64,000 bases of DNA, taken from assembly GCA_015501605.1 (NCBI GenBank), contig JADNRZ010000005.1, positions 2,232,001 to 2,296,000 on the forward strand. Direction: 5' to 3'. This DNA comes from Panaeolus papilionaceus (taxonomy: Eukaryota > Basidiomycota > Agaricomycetes > Agaricales). The notes below the pieces were generated by a model. The model was given only the letters and a program-made list of their open reading frames with translations. It did not search any database and was not told the origin of the DNA. Positions 22,605 through 33,175 of this stretch are shown one piece after another. The translations under genes and the position numbers were made by a program. The first letter of the stretch is position 1, and every line of letters starts with the position of its first letter.

Positions 22605-23461
22605 ATTGCCCTGAAGTTAAACCAGGCCACATTGACTTCGATACTCAAGAGCCTTCTGGCTCAGAGATGCTTCGATAATTTTATGCGTCTTACCATTTGC
22701 TTGTGCCTCTGCTAAACTAACTCGGCGATTGAACAGCCGGAGGCTGCCACAGACTGGCAACCAGAATGAATGTCGACTGATTCCAAATAGACCTAAAAAG
22801 GCATCTAATGACAATCGAGCACAACGACGGATGTACAAAAGGCGGTTGACATACGAAATGGTACGTTGCAACCATTGTAATGGAGCATAGTTCTAGCTCG
22901 AATCATTGTTGACGGATGGCAAACATTCCGTCTCGATGACGAGCGTAGCAGACCGACAAAGGCCAGGGCGACGCATTGCCCGCTTTGTTACATTCAGCCT
23001 GTTGCCCCATCTGAGCTCCGACACATGTAGTCTACCGTTTCCCATTGACGCCATTTTGGGAGATTCGAACGATATTGTGCGAACAACATGGTGTGCAATT
23101 CGACATCATGCTGATTCGTGCGTCCTGTACATAGTCAAAATCATTCATCTAAAACGATGTCAATAATTTAGCTATTGTTCCATTGACTCTGCTGATGAAG
23201 TCGAAAGTGAGCATTTTGTCAAATGTTGTAACGCCCATTGTTTGACACACATGACAACAACGCTACGCTGACGCCAAGCTGACGCAGCATTGGCTATGCC
23301 ACATCGCGGCCACACCAATTCTGGCGACGGCTCGCGTCATTCTTCCTAAAAAGGCAATTTCTACCAGCTTCTAGATTTGCCCTGACTGTCGTGGCACCTA
23401 AGCGCGTCTTTCTGTGTCTTTCCAGCGACATTGTGGGCACAGCCTATGAGTCATGTCGTAG

Positions 23462-23470
23462 TATATAATA
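23462..23470 (+). promoter_or_regulatory. TATA-like box before the eIF4E-binding candidate
   Basis: TATATAATA lies about 102 bases before the ATG at 23572, with pyrimidine-rich sequence in between. It is a plausible core promoter. Confidence 0.45.
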
Positions 23471-23571
23471 CCGAGATGTTGCCTCTCATGTTATTCATCC
23501 CCGTTCTACCCAACTTGGATATCTAACACACGAGCACGACTCCACTCCACCAACCACTCGTCTTCATTGCA

Positions 23572-24213
23572 ATGTCTTCCACGATGACCATCAAGCGATC
23601 AGCTTCTTCGGCCTCTCTGTCCTCGGCAAGGTCAATCAGCCCTTCGCCTAGACCACAGAAGTACATCCCAGTTCATAAGAGAACACCCAGCAATGTCACA
23701 TCGATCGCTTCGTCTTCAAGGCCAAGCTCACCGACTTGGATGGATGTGGAGTTTCAAGCTGCACCTTCAGGTTCGTATGCCCAATTCTCAGCGCTTAATC
23801 GCATGCGCCTGACATCTCGTATTCGATCAGATGCATCCCCTTCTGCATCGGGGGTCTACTCCATCGACACTCTCCTCGCGCTTCGGCCCATGGCTGACGA
23901 GAGCATCAAGGACAAGCTGCGCGAGACCTGTCCTGAGGTTCTCATGAGCCGCCGCGTCAAGAAGAGTGTCCAATATCTCGCCACCCACCCCGAGAGTCGT
24001 CTCAGGATCCAGAGCGACAGCCAACATCAGCATCCCGATTCGGAGTCACAAGGACAATCGAGGCTGATAAAGCCCATGCCTGCAGCATTCCGGCAACGCT
24101 CGCTCCCTCGCAGAAATCGTCAAGGACGCGGTCCCGAGAGGAGAATGAGTGCTCTTCAGGACACCTGGCAGGGCATGCGTGTCACCGCTCGCCAACCACT
24201 CATGGTTCTGTAA
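23572..24213 (+). CDS. probable eIF4E-binding translational regulator (4E-BP-like)
   Basis: A single-exon frame of 213 residues. It is predicted disordered: serine-rich N terminus (ASSASLSSARSISPSPRP), a KYIPVHKRTPS basic motif at about 30-40, and a basic, glutamine/arginine-rich C terminus. Residues 96-102 read Y-S-I-D-T-L-L, an exact YxxxxL(hydrophobic) eIF4E-binding motif, in the context GVYSIDTLLALRP. Yeast Caf20 carries a very similar YTIDELFQLKP. Family knowledge: proteins with this motif compete with eIF4G for the cap-binding protein and repress translation or localise mRNAs. The motif is strong but short, and no folded domain supports the call. Mode of action is inferred. Transcription may be from the TATA-like box at 23462. 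Confidence 0.6.
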   Translation: MSSTMTIKRSASSASLSSARSISPSPRPQKYIPVHKRTPSNVTSIASSSRPSSPTWMDVEFQAAPSGSYAQFSALNRMRLTSRIRSDASPSASGVYSIDTLLALRPMADESIKDKLRETCPEVLMSRRVKKSVQYLATHPESRLRIQSDSQHQHPDSESQGQSRLIKPMPAAFRQRSLPRRNRQGRGPERRMSALQDTWQGMRVTARQPLMVL

Positions 24214-24625
24214 ATGTCATCTGCTTGCCACTCAATCACACTGCAAACGTCGTCCTTTGCACTGTTGTACTTTTAAATGCTCCTTTCTTCGATTGCTTTG
24301 ATCATTTTTCCTTCATCATATCACCCTCAGCATCACAAAACCACATTACATGTTCAAGAGCGCATTTTGTATTCATATACCCCCAATCGTCATGATATTG
24401 GAGAAATAAAACATTTTTTCTAAGCTGATTAACCATGTTACTTGAGAGATAAAGTTACAATAAATTGTTGGTATGTTCTACATGAATTCGATCCGAACCT
24501 TGGAGGGGGCTGCCGGTGCCAGGTAGCAAGGCCAGACCCACATACCGAATATTACAAGAATTGCTAGTTATATTACGCCCGTTATGAGGTCGCAACTGAG
24601 AATAAGTACAGAACAAGGAGCATAA
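24214..24625. other. 3' flanks of convergent genes
   Basis: This A/T-rich stretch lies between the eIF4E-binding candidate (+) and the first BTB gene (-). AATAAA at 24405 is a candidate poly(A) signal for the plus-strand gene. Confidence 0.4.
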
Positions 24626-25746
24626 TTACCTCTCGAGCGCAGGAAGGTTTAGGAATGGGTACTCGTGAATAACCTCTGTTTCAACAAAATATGCCCAGTC
24701 ATCACGCCGTTCCCTGCATTTGTTACACGCCAGAATGAAGTGTTCAGGCATGGAATTGTGCACATCAAAGTCCACAATGTCAGCGACCGCCCTTCTGAAG
24801 CTGGCGATATACTCTGGGTGTGATGTAAGATGTGGAATGACGATATACTCCAACTTTTTCCATTGGTCAGATCGGGCGCCTTGGAAGTCGTGTAGCTCGT
24901 AGTCATTATTTGTGAGGTCGCACCACTCCCAAATACGTTGTACTTGTTTGACGAATAGCTCTCGATAGCGAATCTGGATTTTGTAAAAGTGGGGTTTGAG
25001 TAGAGTGCAGGACGAAGAAGTCAGAGTACTTACCCATTGAATAATATGTCGGTGCTGAACGCCAGCTTCTTGTGCTCTGGCCAAGAAAGCATCCACAGAA
25101 AACGATCGTGTGTGATTTGCTGCTTCGTTCGCGATTTGTGCGTAACCATGCTTGAGCGCATAGAAGAGTATGAGGATCGCAGTCTCGCGCGGACACCAAC
25201 GATCTTTCGCCCACGTCCTGTTAAATTTGACGGTATGTTGAGAACTCTTCAAAGGTCATCTCATGGAAATACTCACTTCATAAACTTCTTGCTAGCTGCA
25301 ACAGCTGAAAACACCTCGTACTTCTCAGCAGCCTCTGCAAACTGCGCGACAAGCTTGAAAGGGAATACATCCAGGTCGGGTAGATGTGCGTGGTGCATGA
25401 AGCGAAGTAAAAGCCTCAACACCTCCCCCTTCTCTTCGAGCTTAACTTCCTCAATCAGCCCCTGTCCTATTTCCATTGGCAGGTCCGGGCCACCTGAACC
25501 AGCGTGAGGTGGAAAGCCGTTGCTGAACTGCCCCAAGTTGGCCTTGTGCGTGGAGATGGCTGTGCCGTCCGATGAGACGAGGATGATGTCAACTGGTAAG
25601 TTACATCCTGATACTGAAGATGTAAGATAATATTAGATTTAGCCTTGAAAAAAAGTCCTTGTCGAGGATTACTGATAATAACCTGGGCATGGCTCCGTCT
25701 CAACCACAGCCGCAGGGTGGTTTTGCTGTTCAGAACTGGTATCCAT
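24626..25746 (-). CDS. BTB/POZ-domain protein, copy 1
   Basis: The start at 25746 gives MDTSSEQQNHPAAVVETEPC; the first exon ends at 25683 and the BTB domain begins after the intron: CNLPVDIILVSSDGTAISTH, KANLGQFSNGFPPHAG, then VLRLLLRFMHHAHLPDLD and AEAAEKYEVFSAVAASKKFM. BTB domains of this sort dimerise and may bind Cul3. A helical second half follows over two more introns (ETAILILFYALKHGYAQIAN; IRYRELFVKQVQRIWEWCDL). The C terminus carries CNKCRERRDDWAYF, a CxxCxxRRDxW motif also seen in the other copies, and ends NLPALER. Length about 330 residues. No known substrate-binding domain is recognised. One of a tandem set, all on the minus strand. Confidence 0.8.
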
Positions 25747-26241
25747 GTGACGTATAGCTCCTTGTGCGTTGCGTATTAGTATGAGAAGCTGAAGGTGATG
25801 CAAGTAATAAGAAGTCCGGGATTCAATGCGATTCAGGGGAGCCTTGAAGTCAAGTTGGTTGCTTGTCGAGTTGTTCCAATTTTTATTGTGAGTTGTTTGT
25901 TCTGGAGGCCTGGAACAGACGGGTCTAACATTGGATGTTGACTACTCAGTAGTTTCCTGAACATATGATCAGTCTCAGAACAACGTTAGAAGGGGACAAA
26001 CAGTTTCTTTTATCTATCACTTGTCTTCTTCCTGGTTTATAGAGAATGTGATCATCGGCAAGTGAGGCGAGAATGAGTTTTCTATTTTAGGCGCCTTTAT
26101 TTGACGCGTGCCTACCCAAGCGATGCTTACCCTAGAATGCAATCTATATAACACTAGTCTAGGGTGTAGGGTAGAAGAGTGAAGTGTATAAATACAACAT
26201 TAAACGCTAATAATCGCGAATCCAAAAAGATCATGGGTGTA
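25747..26241. promoter_or_regulatory. upstream region of BTB copy 1 and 3' flank of copy 2
   Basis: About 490 bases without a gene. A block near 25855-25915 (GCTTGTCGAGTT..CCAA..TTTATTGT, then GTTTGT) recurs near 27500-27560 upstream of copy 2, so the promoters were duplicated with the genes. Confidence 0.4.
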
Positions 26242-27371
26242 TTAAGTACCGCCTGAATTTACTATAGCGAGGTCAGAAAATAGGATGGTACGAGGACTTA
26301 GACTATCTATAAAAGATACCCATTCCTCAAGCCTGTCTTTACACTCCCAACAGTCAAAAACAAAGGCTCCAGGAGTGTCGGAATGCTCATCAAGGTACTC
26401 GAGGAGCTTGTCAATGGTCCTTTTGAATGTGGCAACTTTTCCAGGATTTGAGGTAAGGATGGAAATTACGTTACGCTCGAGACGGCTCCACTGTATGCAT
26501 GGTTTACGGTTGTGGCAATGTCCTTCATACCCCTCTGAGGTCTCACCGCACCATTGCCAGATGAACGGTATTCTTTCGAGGTGTAGCTCACGATAGCGCA
26601 TCTGGAAACAGGTGTACTTGAATTAATACACTTAAAGGAAAAAAATAAGCAAAATTTGGGCATACCCATTGGATGACGTGTTCAGGACGTGTCTCTGCCT
26701 TTTGTGCTATGTGTAATAAACTCTCCAAACTCACGGATAGCGTGAGGTTTGCTGCATCATCAGCAATTTGTTTATATCCATGCTTAAGCGCATAAAACAG
26801 GATGGTGGCCGCATTGTACGCTGAGAACTGAGGATCTTTGGCGAACGACCTGTTGGTGTGTTATGATAGAAGTCGTCGGCATTTTGAAGCTCCTCAGAGG
26901 TAAAAATAAATACAACTCACCTCATGCACTTCTTGCTCAATGCAATTGCCGAAAACACCCCATACTTCTCAGCGGCTTCCGCCAGCCCTGCCAGGACCTC
27001 AAAAGGGACCTCGTCCAAGTCAGGTAAGAGTGTATGATGCATAAATTGGAGTAGAAGCCTCAACACGTCCCCCTTCTCTTGTAGCGAAACCCTCTCCAGC
27101 AATCCCCGCCCCGTCTCTGCTGACGTGTCCGAACCATCATGTGGGGGAAAGCCGTTGCTGAACTGCCCCAAATTCGCCTTGTGCGCAGAAATAGCGCGAC
27201 CATCTGAACTGATGATGACTATGTCAACGAGTAAATTGCATCCTGGTACTGAACGAGAGGGAGTATTTCAGATTCGATGGACAAAGAGAAATACTGTCCG
27301 TAATGACCTGGGCATGGCTCAATGTTGACTATAGCCGTTGGAGACTTTTGGGGCTCGGAGCTTGTATCCAT
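26242..27371 (-). CDS. BTB/POZ-domain protein, copy 2
   Basis: The start at 27371 (MDTSSEPQKSPTAIVNIEPC) matches copy 1; an in-frame ATG further upstream has no paralogue support. The BTB pieces are VDIVIISSDGRAISAHKANL, GQFSNGFPPHDGSDTS, VLRLLLQFMHHTLLPDLDEV and AEAAEKYGVFSAIALSKKCM. The second half has ILFYALKHGYKQIADDAANL and MRYRELHLERIPFIWQWCGE. The C-terminal motif is degenerate, CWECKDRLEEW instead of CxxCxxRRDxW. Three introns sit at the same places as in copy 1. Probably an intact tandem duplicate, about 330 residues. Confidence 0.8.
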
Positions 27372-27844
27372 GTCAAATCCTGCTTCTTGCTTCGAATTTT
27401 TTGGGGTGTTAGTATGAGATACCAGTATTGAAGTCGGTGTCAATAAATTGGGCTTCAGTCAGGATTCAGGGGGAAGTCAACATGCCGAGGTCGTAGTCAA
27501 GTTGTTCGCTTGTCGAGTTCTCCAAAACTTTATTGTTACATAATTGTTTGTCTCGAACTCCGAATGGAATAGGGGCACAGGACTGACCGTCAATTCTCTC
27601 GAACCTTTGGTCAGCCGTGACCCACCTCGGCTACAGAAACGCTTTTCAAAGTACAGTTCCTGTTGAAGGTGATTTTTGCTATCACTCAAGTGAGATGTGA
27701 GCAGAAATATCCCTCCGATTTCATGATGAAGTCGTCTTTGTAGTGTTCATGAATCAAAACATGCTGGTTAAACAACTTTAAAACTTAGAAACGGATATAA
27801 TTGCGCATACACGGCGTTTATGGCTAGAAATTTTATTCATAAAA

Positions 27845-28036
27845 TCACTTAAGAGCAGGAAGGTTACTGAATTGATGCTCACGAGTGAACTTAGCATAAG
27901 TCACCCCCCACTGGTCACGTCGAAGGCGACATGTTGGGCAGGTCAAGTAGGAGCAATTTCCTGAGCAATTTCCTGAAAGTCGACTCCAGGTTCGGATGTG
28001 AGCCGACTGATTACTAGGTGTTTGAAGTGCTCCCAT
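27845..28036 (-). pseudogene. BTB-family C-terminal fragment
   Basis: Only the last exon piece remains: CPTCRLRRDQWGVTYAKFTR then QFSNLPALK and a stop at 27845. This matches the C-terminal CxxCxxRRDxW ... F.NLPALER of copy 1. No BTB domain precedes it on the minus strand. A tandem GAGCAATTTCCT duplication lies at about 27951-27974. It is the remains of a fourth copy. Confidence 0.6.
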
Positions 28037-28323
28037 ACATATGGACTATATATTCGAGAAGAGGGGAGGAGAGAAGGGTAGAGACAGGCAGGGAGACGAA
28101 ATATGACCAGGGAATTGATATCAGGGACTCAGTGAATGCCGCGCGTAGCGACGGTCCGCTTTGCCAGGTTTTCCGAGGCTCTTGGATCTCGGTCGTTTGT
28201 CTCTAAATAGGGGTTGAGTTTGGGGTCAACTATCCGTCTTTTGAATTTCAAGCTAGCATACATATAAATTAGACAATATTAATTACATTTCACCGCTATT
28301 AGTCTCGATGTCGGATATTTTCA
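28037..28323. other. intergenic remnant between BTB fragment and BTB copy 3
   Basis: A purine-rich segment at 28055-28110 (GAGGGGAGGAGAGAAGGG) and otherwise no recognisable coding content. Probably the eroded body of the BTB fragment's parent gene. Confidence 0.3.
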
Positions 28324-29453
28324 CTAGGGAGGCAGATTCGAAAATTGGAAGTCGCGAATAATACCCTGTCTACTGGCAAATGCAACCCATTCATCACGTC
28401 TCTCGCAACATATATGGCAATTTAGATAGAAATTATCGGGATCGAAACTCTCCGAATCAACTTCACTGTAACTTACAGCAAAGTTGCGCAGATCGGCGAG
28501 GAGACCGGGAGTGGATGTAAGTTGGCCAATGAAATCGCGTTCGAAATGAGGCCACTGATTACATGAATAACCCTTGTCATGAGGATATGCTTGTTCGATC
28601 CCTTGGCACCAGTTGGAGAGCTTTCTAATTTCCTTGGTATACAGCTCGCGAAAACGTACCTTGATCAGGTTAGTCAACAATGATTATTATTCAAATAAAA
28701 CAAAAACATACCCATTGAATAATATACTGGTAATGTATACCGGCTTCCTGTGCCGCCTTCAAGAAGGGGTCCAAACCAAGGTTTAGAGTGTTGCGTGCTA
28801 CATTGTCCGCAATGCTAAGGTACCCGTGTTTCAGAGAATAGAATAACACTGTAAGGGCTTCGGGGCGGAAATGTACGTCTTGAAGCTTTTCAGAGTAAAG
28901 TCTACGAATATTGACACGTTCTCAAATCAGTGTCGTATTTCAAGAGTTTCCATTTAACCATCACACTTTAACTGATTACTCACTTCACGAACGACTTGCA
29001 AAGCGCCACAGCCGAATACACCTGGTACTTCTCCGCAGCCTCCGCCATACTTGCAACCAGCGTAAAGGGTTGATCCTCCAATTCGGGTAGATGCGTGTGG
29101 TGCATGAATTGAAGAAGCAATCGCAGGACATCCGCTGTCTCTTCGAGAGTTACTCTTTCTACGAGGCCCTGCCCTTCATCCATCAACGCGTCAGGGGCCC
29201 CTGGTGGAGTGTACGGCGGGAAACCGTTGCTAAACTGCCCCAGATTTGCTTTGTGTGTCGAAATACCCTTTCCATCAGACGTTTGTAGGATGATGTCGAC
29301 TGTTAAATGGCATTCGGATACTGAAGATGGGATGTTTTGAGATCTACGGGTCGCAGATTTTACTTTAAAAGTCGACAAACCTGGGCATGGCTCCACTTCT
29401 GCTATGAGTTGCGCGTCGTCGTCAGGATTTTGAAGCTGGTTATTGGAATCCAT
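28324..29453 (-). CDS. BTB/POZ-domain protein, copy 3
   Basis: Start at 29453 (MDSNNQLQNPDDDAQLIAEV), chosen because copies 1 and 2 start at the equivalent place. After the first intron the BTB domain reads CHLTVDIILQTSDGKGISTH, KANLGQFSNGFPPYTPPG, VLRLLLQFMHHTHLPELEDQ and AEAAEKYQVYSAVALCKSF. The middle has LTVLFYSLKHGYLSIADNVA and YQYIIQW. The last exon starts with VRFRELYTKEIRKLSNWCQG, has CHICCERRDEWVAF, and ends QFSNLPP with the TAG at 28326-28324. Intron positions match copies 1 and 2. It is the most divergent of the three complete copies. Confidence 0.8.
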
Positions 29454-30032
29454 GAACGAGGCAAGGTTATATAGTAAATGTAAGACGTTAATTAGTAGAG
29501 GATTAGATGACAGGAGCTCAGGAGAATGGGAATAGGTATTGTTGTCGGTGGTGGTGTCCAAGCAATTGGTTTGTTGTTCGTTATTTACCACCCCTATTAA
29601 ATAATAATTTTATGGCACCCTGATTGAGCTCATGATGGGATCGCATATCACATACCTGTGATGCTTGGCTTTTTCTAGGACCTCTCGGAACTTTTAGTTA
29701 ACCTCTTGATACCTGTTCGCCGGGACTCAAGGGTATCTCTCGACACGCTGTGGCAAGGACTACTTCTATTCAAAATGGAGTCAGCATGTGGCATCGAATG
29801 TACACACGGTCCAAGGGCCGAATGAATCGAGCACTCCTCTTGTTGTTGTCCTTTTTCTGACTGTTCTGGTAAAGGTGTTCAAGGGTATGTCTGAGATCAA
29901 CGTCATAGATTTTTCTCGAACAATAAACGAAATTATATAAAGGCGATGGAGCTTACTCTCCCGTCCATCACACCTTGATCGTCCTACCTCACCCCCTCAC
30001 CCATACCGTCGTTCAACTTAAAGTATCATACC
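29454..30032. promoter_or_regulatory. divergent upstream region of BTB copy 3 and zinc-motif gene 1
   Basis: About 580 bases between divergent genes. TATATAAAGG at 29935 lies about 98 bases before the ATG at 30033 and is a good TATA box. The block from 29880 (AAGGGTATGTCTGAGATCAA then GTCATAG) recurs at 32610 before gene 2. Confidence 0.45.
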
Positions 30033-30440
30033 ATGGCCGCTAACAGCACTCGCCAAATCTCATACATCGTCAAAGTCATTTCCACGGATATGGCAGGTGG
30101 TCGACACCCTGATTTCGTGTACCAGGAGCTGATTCCAGCCAATGTGGTTTGCCCATCCCCACCCGAATACCAAAGCAAAGTCATTTTGTCCGCCCTCCCC
30201 ATGAAACACCAAGATGCAATAATGCAAACTAGAAGCTGGAAATGTTGGAATTGCGAAAAACCTGCAGTGTCGATGCTGCATAACCCAATGAGCTATTTGC
30301 ACAAGGTGGACAACCCAGAGGTTGTAGACATCGCAATGGGCATATGCGCGGATAGGGGACGGTGCGACGTGGAAGGGAGGCAGTATTTGATGGAAGAGAT
30401 GGAGCTGGCTCAAAGGATGTTCTCTCCAACTTCTAATTGA
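30033..30440 (+). CDS. putative zinc-binding small protein, copy 1
   Basis: A single-exon frame of 135 residues. It opens MAANSTRQISYIVKVISTDM and contains WKCWNCEKPAVSMLHNPMSY followed by a segment ending CADRGRCDVEGR. Cysteines at 71, 74, 105 and 111 give CxxC...Cx5C, compatible with a single zinc site. I do not recognise a named family. No signal peptide or membrane segment. The paralogue at 32750 is collinear and shares the promoter region, and both copies keep all four cysteines, which argues that they are real genes under constraint. Confidence 0.65.
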   Translation: MAANSTRQISYIVKVISTDMAGGRHPDFVYQELIPANVVCPSPPEYQSKVILSALPMKHQDAIMQTRSWKCWNCEKPAVSMLHNPMSYLHKVDNPEVVDIAMGICADRGRCDVEGRQYLMEEMELAQRMFSPTSN

Positions 30441-30830
30441 GGATACGCGGCAATGGGGGTGAGCCGCAAACGATGGTGGTTCCAGAATATGTTGTAAGTT
30501 TGAAGTGGAGTATTGTTACTCAATGATAATAATATTGATCTTTCTGCTTATAGACGGGTATTGTCCGAGCCCTTTTTCATCATGATGACCCACATGTCCA
30601 CGCCCGTTTGTCTCGCCTTACATTTGCAAGTCGGATCTTCGAAACCTGGCTCAAAACTGAATGACTTGATTTCTAGTAGGGTGATGAGCACCGCATCAAT
30701 AAGCCCCTATTCACTAAATTTTTCTTATGATTTCTACTCGTGTTACTTCATCATTCACGCGTCGTGCGCTCTTGGTTTCGTAAATTCAAATATACTCTTT
30801 ATTTCCAGGATTTTCCATACTTTTACGTAT
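30441..30830. other. 3' flank of zinc-motif gene 1
   Basis: About 390 bases. Bases near 30556-30600 (GGGTATTGTCCGAGCC then TTTTTCATCATG) match 33273-33305 downstream of copy 2, so the duplication extends past the stop codon. No gene. Confidence 0.4.
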
Positions 30831-32410
30831 CTACCTATGATCATCACTCTCCTCCCACTCCGACCCATCAGGAGATTGACCTAATGCTTGCTTCAGCCTC
30901 CTAACACAAATATTCAATTCGAGCTGTACCCCAGAGCTCCTCGACACAAGGAAACTCTCAAAATAACCCTCAATAGCCACTCTCATCCGATTTTCCTCCT
31001 GCGTAGTATCATACGTCCTCATCTTAAGCCTCGCCGTAATATCGAAACGAACGCATCGAAGCGCGGGGTACTTCCCCGATACCAAAGCCTTGACCAATCT
31101 TGACCAGCTCTTTCGAGAATTAGCGTGGTCAATGAGATCATTGCGGCATAGGTTGTTCCGAAATCCCCAGTACAGAACGCGGAAGCTGAGGCTGTGAAGA
31201 TGCAAGCAAGGATCGCTTTCGGATAGCATATTAACTTCGCGATCTAACCCGTCGACTGAATTTACATTCATGTTTCGAACGAGGATGACTTTTCCAACTG
31301 CGGAAATCGCCCGAGATTGAAGCCATCATTATAATTAGGTGCGAGGTGTGGTTGGAACCCCCCGTCAGTGCGCGTCTCTAGAAAGTAAATCAAGGTCATA
31401 ATAAGACACCGAAAGTGAACGATAACATACCGCACGTAATCAACTTCAGGACCTTCATCTTGCTACCCGCCGTTAATTCCAAAATCCTTTTGTTGTTTCG
31501 ATAGTAAGGTCGAACCGTCATAGTGCACCTCTCCAAACGCTTCAAAGTACCCGGCTCCCAGCTCGACGTAGACCCAGCATTTTGAGCTGACATCAAGTCA
31601 CTGAAGTCGTGATCCGAACGAAAGTATTCAAGCTTAGGCAGCAACTGAAGGCGTTCCAGTCGTTCCGCATCCTGGACCTCGGCGTCGTCTTCAGCACGAA
31701 GATGCATATAAAATTCCTTATATGACCTCGTATTATACTTCAGCTGAAGCCTTTTATCTCCAGTCCTCTGAAGATGTAAGTTGGGAGATTCTTGATATTG
31801 ACAAACGAAAGAACACGCATTGTGGGCTGTTGAATGAGGTTTCGGATGGACGTGCGCAGTGATGCTGTGAGATGAGGCCGTTCTACTGGTGAGATCCTGA
31901 GCGCGGTGAGTCGAAGACCTTCCAGGTTACAATCACTGCCAGCGAGTAAATCGAGAAGCTTGGGGAGTCTGTCATCCGACAAAGGTTCCGGTGAGTACGA
32001 ACCGACGGATGATTTGTATAGGCATTCAGCGATTGGAAATTCGACCGTCAACCTACGAATGAAAATGTGAGGTCGAGGGAGGAGAGTTGATGAAATTGGC
32101 GTTGCATCTCCGTCGTCGTCCTTCGACGACCCACAAAACACGTCAAACAGGGCGCGTAACTTCGCGACAGTGGTCAATTCGATGGTGTGGTACAAGTATT
32201 TCAGAGCAGCTCGACGACATTCCCGAGAGACCAAACAAAACGTTTTCAAACCCTGTTTGGATGAACCTGGTGTGAAGCTGTGGCCAAGCGCTGTGTAGTA
32301 TACAGTTGGTTGTTTATAGCCATGTTGGCGGTGTCCCCAGAACTCGCTTTTAGGCTCCAATATGTCCTCAAGTGGTCGGATCGCGTCGCTGACAAGCTTG
32401 TCCGCTCTGT
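30831..32410 (-). pseudogene. F-box-like/LRR gene with two apparent frameshifts
   Basis: From about 32400 leftwards the frame has DAIRPLEDILEPKSEFWGHR and LKTFCLVSRECRRAALKYLY, an F-box-type second helix, then LRR-like segments to LPTYIFRGLEIKGFS and a TGA at 31740. The next segment, LKYNTRSYKEFYMHLRAEDD, continues directly in another frame with no splice signal between, so one base is missing near 31743. It runs to LTAGSKMKVLKLITC at a good GT donor near 31435. The third part, RFPQLEK / VILVRNMNVNSVDGLDREVN, again changes frame by one base near 31290 and ends at 30831. The 5' end is unclear. It lies between the two zinc-motif genes. The order of segments is intact, so decay is recent. Confidence 0.6.
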
Positions 32411-32749
32411 GCCTGCGTCACCAGTCTAAATTACACGCAGATACGAGACATCATGAGACTGAGAAGTCGCCTCTGATGGCAGATTGGAATTTGGCAGACC
32501 TGGACATGGCTTAACCGAGTCGGGAATGCTGAAATTGATGAATAGGGAATAATTCAGAATTGGATGTCTCAAATTGTGGTCAAGCGTTTGTCTGCCCCCG
32601 AGTCATGTTTGAGGGTATGTCTCAAATTGATGTCATAGGTTCGATCGACACACACATTTCCATAAAGGAAGCTCGGGCCTTCTTCCATCGCGCCTTGGTT
32701 ATCCCTTCTCACCACACCGCCCATACAACCATTCTGCAAGGAATACACC
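32411..32749. promoter_or_regulatory. upstream region of zinc-motif gene 2
   Basis: Bases from about 32605 resemble the region upstream of copy 1 (GAGGGTATGTCTCAAATTGA, then GTCATAGG, then CATAAAGGAAGCT). The part nearer 32411 may hold the lost 5' exon of the F-box pseudogene. Confidence 0.4.
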
Positions 32750-33175
32750 ATGGTCGCTAATAACACTCGCCAAATTTCATACACCGTCAAAGTTATATCC
32801 ACAGACATGGCAGGCAGTCGCGCACCTGATTTAGTCTACAAGGAGCTCGTTCCAGCCAGCCTCGTTTGTGCCTCACCCCCCGAATACGAAACCAAAGCCG
32901 TTCTAGCCAGCCTCAGCACCAAGCACCACGAGGATATTATGAAAACCAGGAAATGGAAATGTTGGAACTGCGACAGGCCCGCCGTTTCGATGTTGCATAA
33001 CCCGATGAGCTACTTGAACAGGGTCAACAACCCGGAGATTGTCGATATCTCGCTCGGCGTATGCGAGAATAGGGGGCGGTGTGACATGGAAGGGAGGGAG
33101 TTTTTTAAGGCAGAGATGGAGATGGCTCAGAGGATGTCCGCTCCTCCTACTAAGCGAGGGGGTAGGGTAGTCTAG
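32750..33175 (+). CDS. putative zinc-binding small protein, copy 2
   Basis: A single-exon frame of 141 residues, collinear with copy 1: MVANNTRQISYTVKVISTDM, WKCWNCDRPAVSMLHNPMSY, then CENRGRCDMEGREF. All four putative zinc cysteines are kept. The tail differs: it ends APPTKRGGRVV, basic, where copy 1 ends SPTSN. Function unknown. Confidence 0.65.
   Translation: MVANNTRQISYTVKVISTDMAGSRAPDLVYKELVPASLVCASPPEYETKAVLASLSTKHHEDIMKTRKWKCWNCDRPAVSMLHNPMSYLNRVNNPEIVDISLGVCENRGRCDMEGREFFKAEMEMAQRMSAPPTKRGGRVV

Larger units (their letters stand above)
20856..23571. other. gene-poor region with short dispersed repeats
   Basis: About 2.7 kb without a supported gene. Seen: AAGTCAGAGCCTATA at 21341 and again at 21463, each followed by (A/T)AGAGT; a roughly 40-base element at 22164-22204 repeated directly at 22561-22604 (core ATATATGCAAATC then GATTTT and CCGAC); a GC-rich near-palindrome at 22079-22102 (GGGGCCCAGTGGGGCCCCC); and a poly-A run at 21260. 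The composition differs from flanking genes and looks like old transposon debris, but no transposase or reverse transcriptase frame is visible. Confidence 0.5.
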
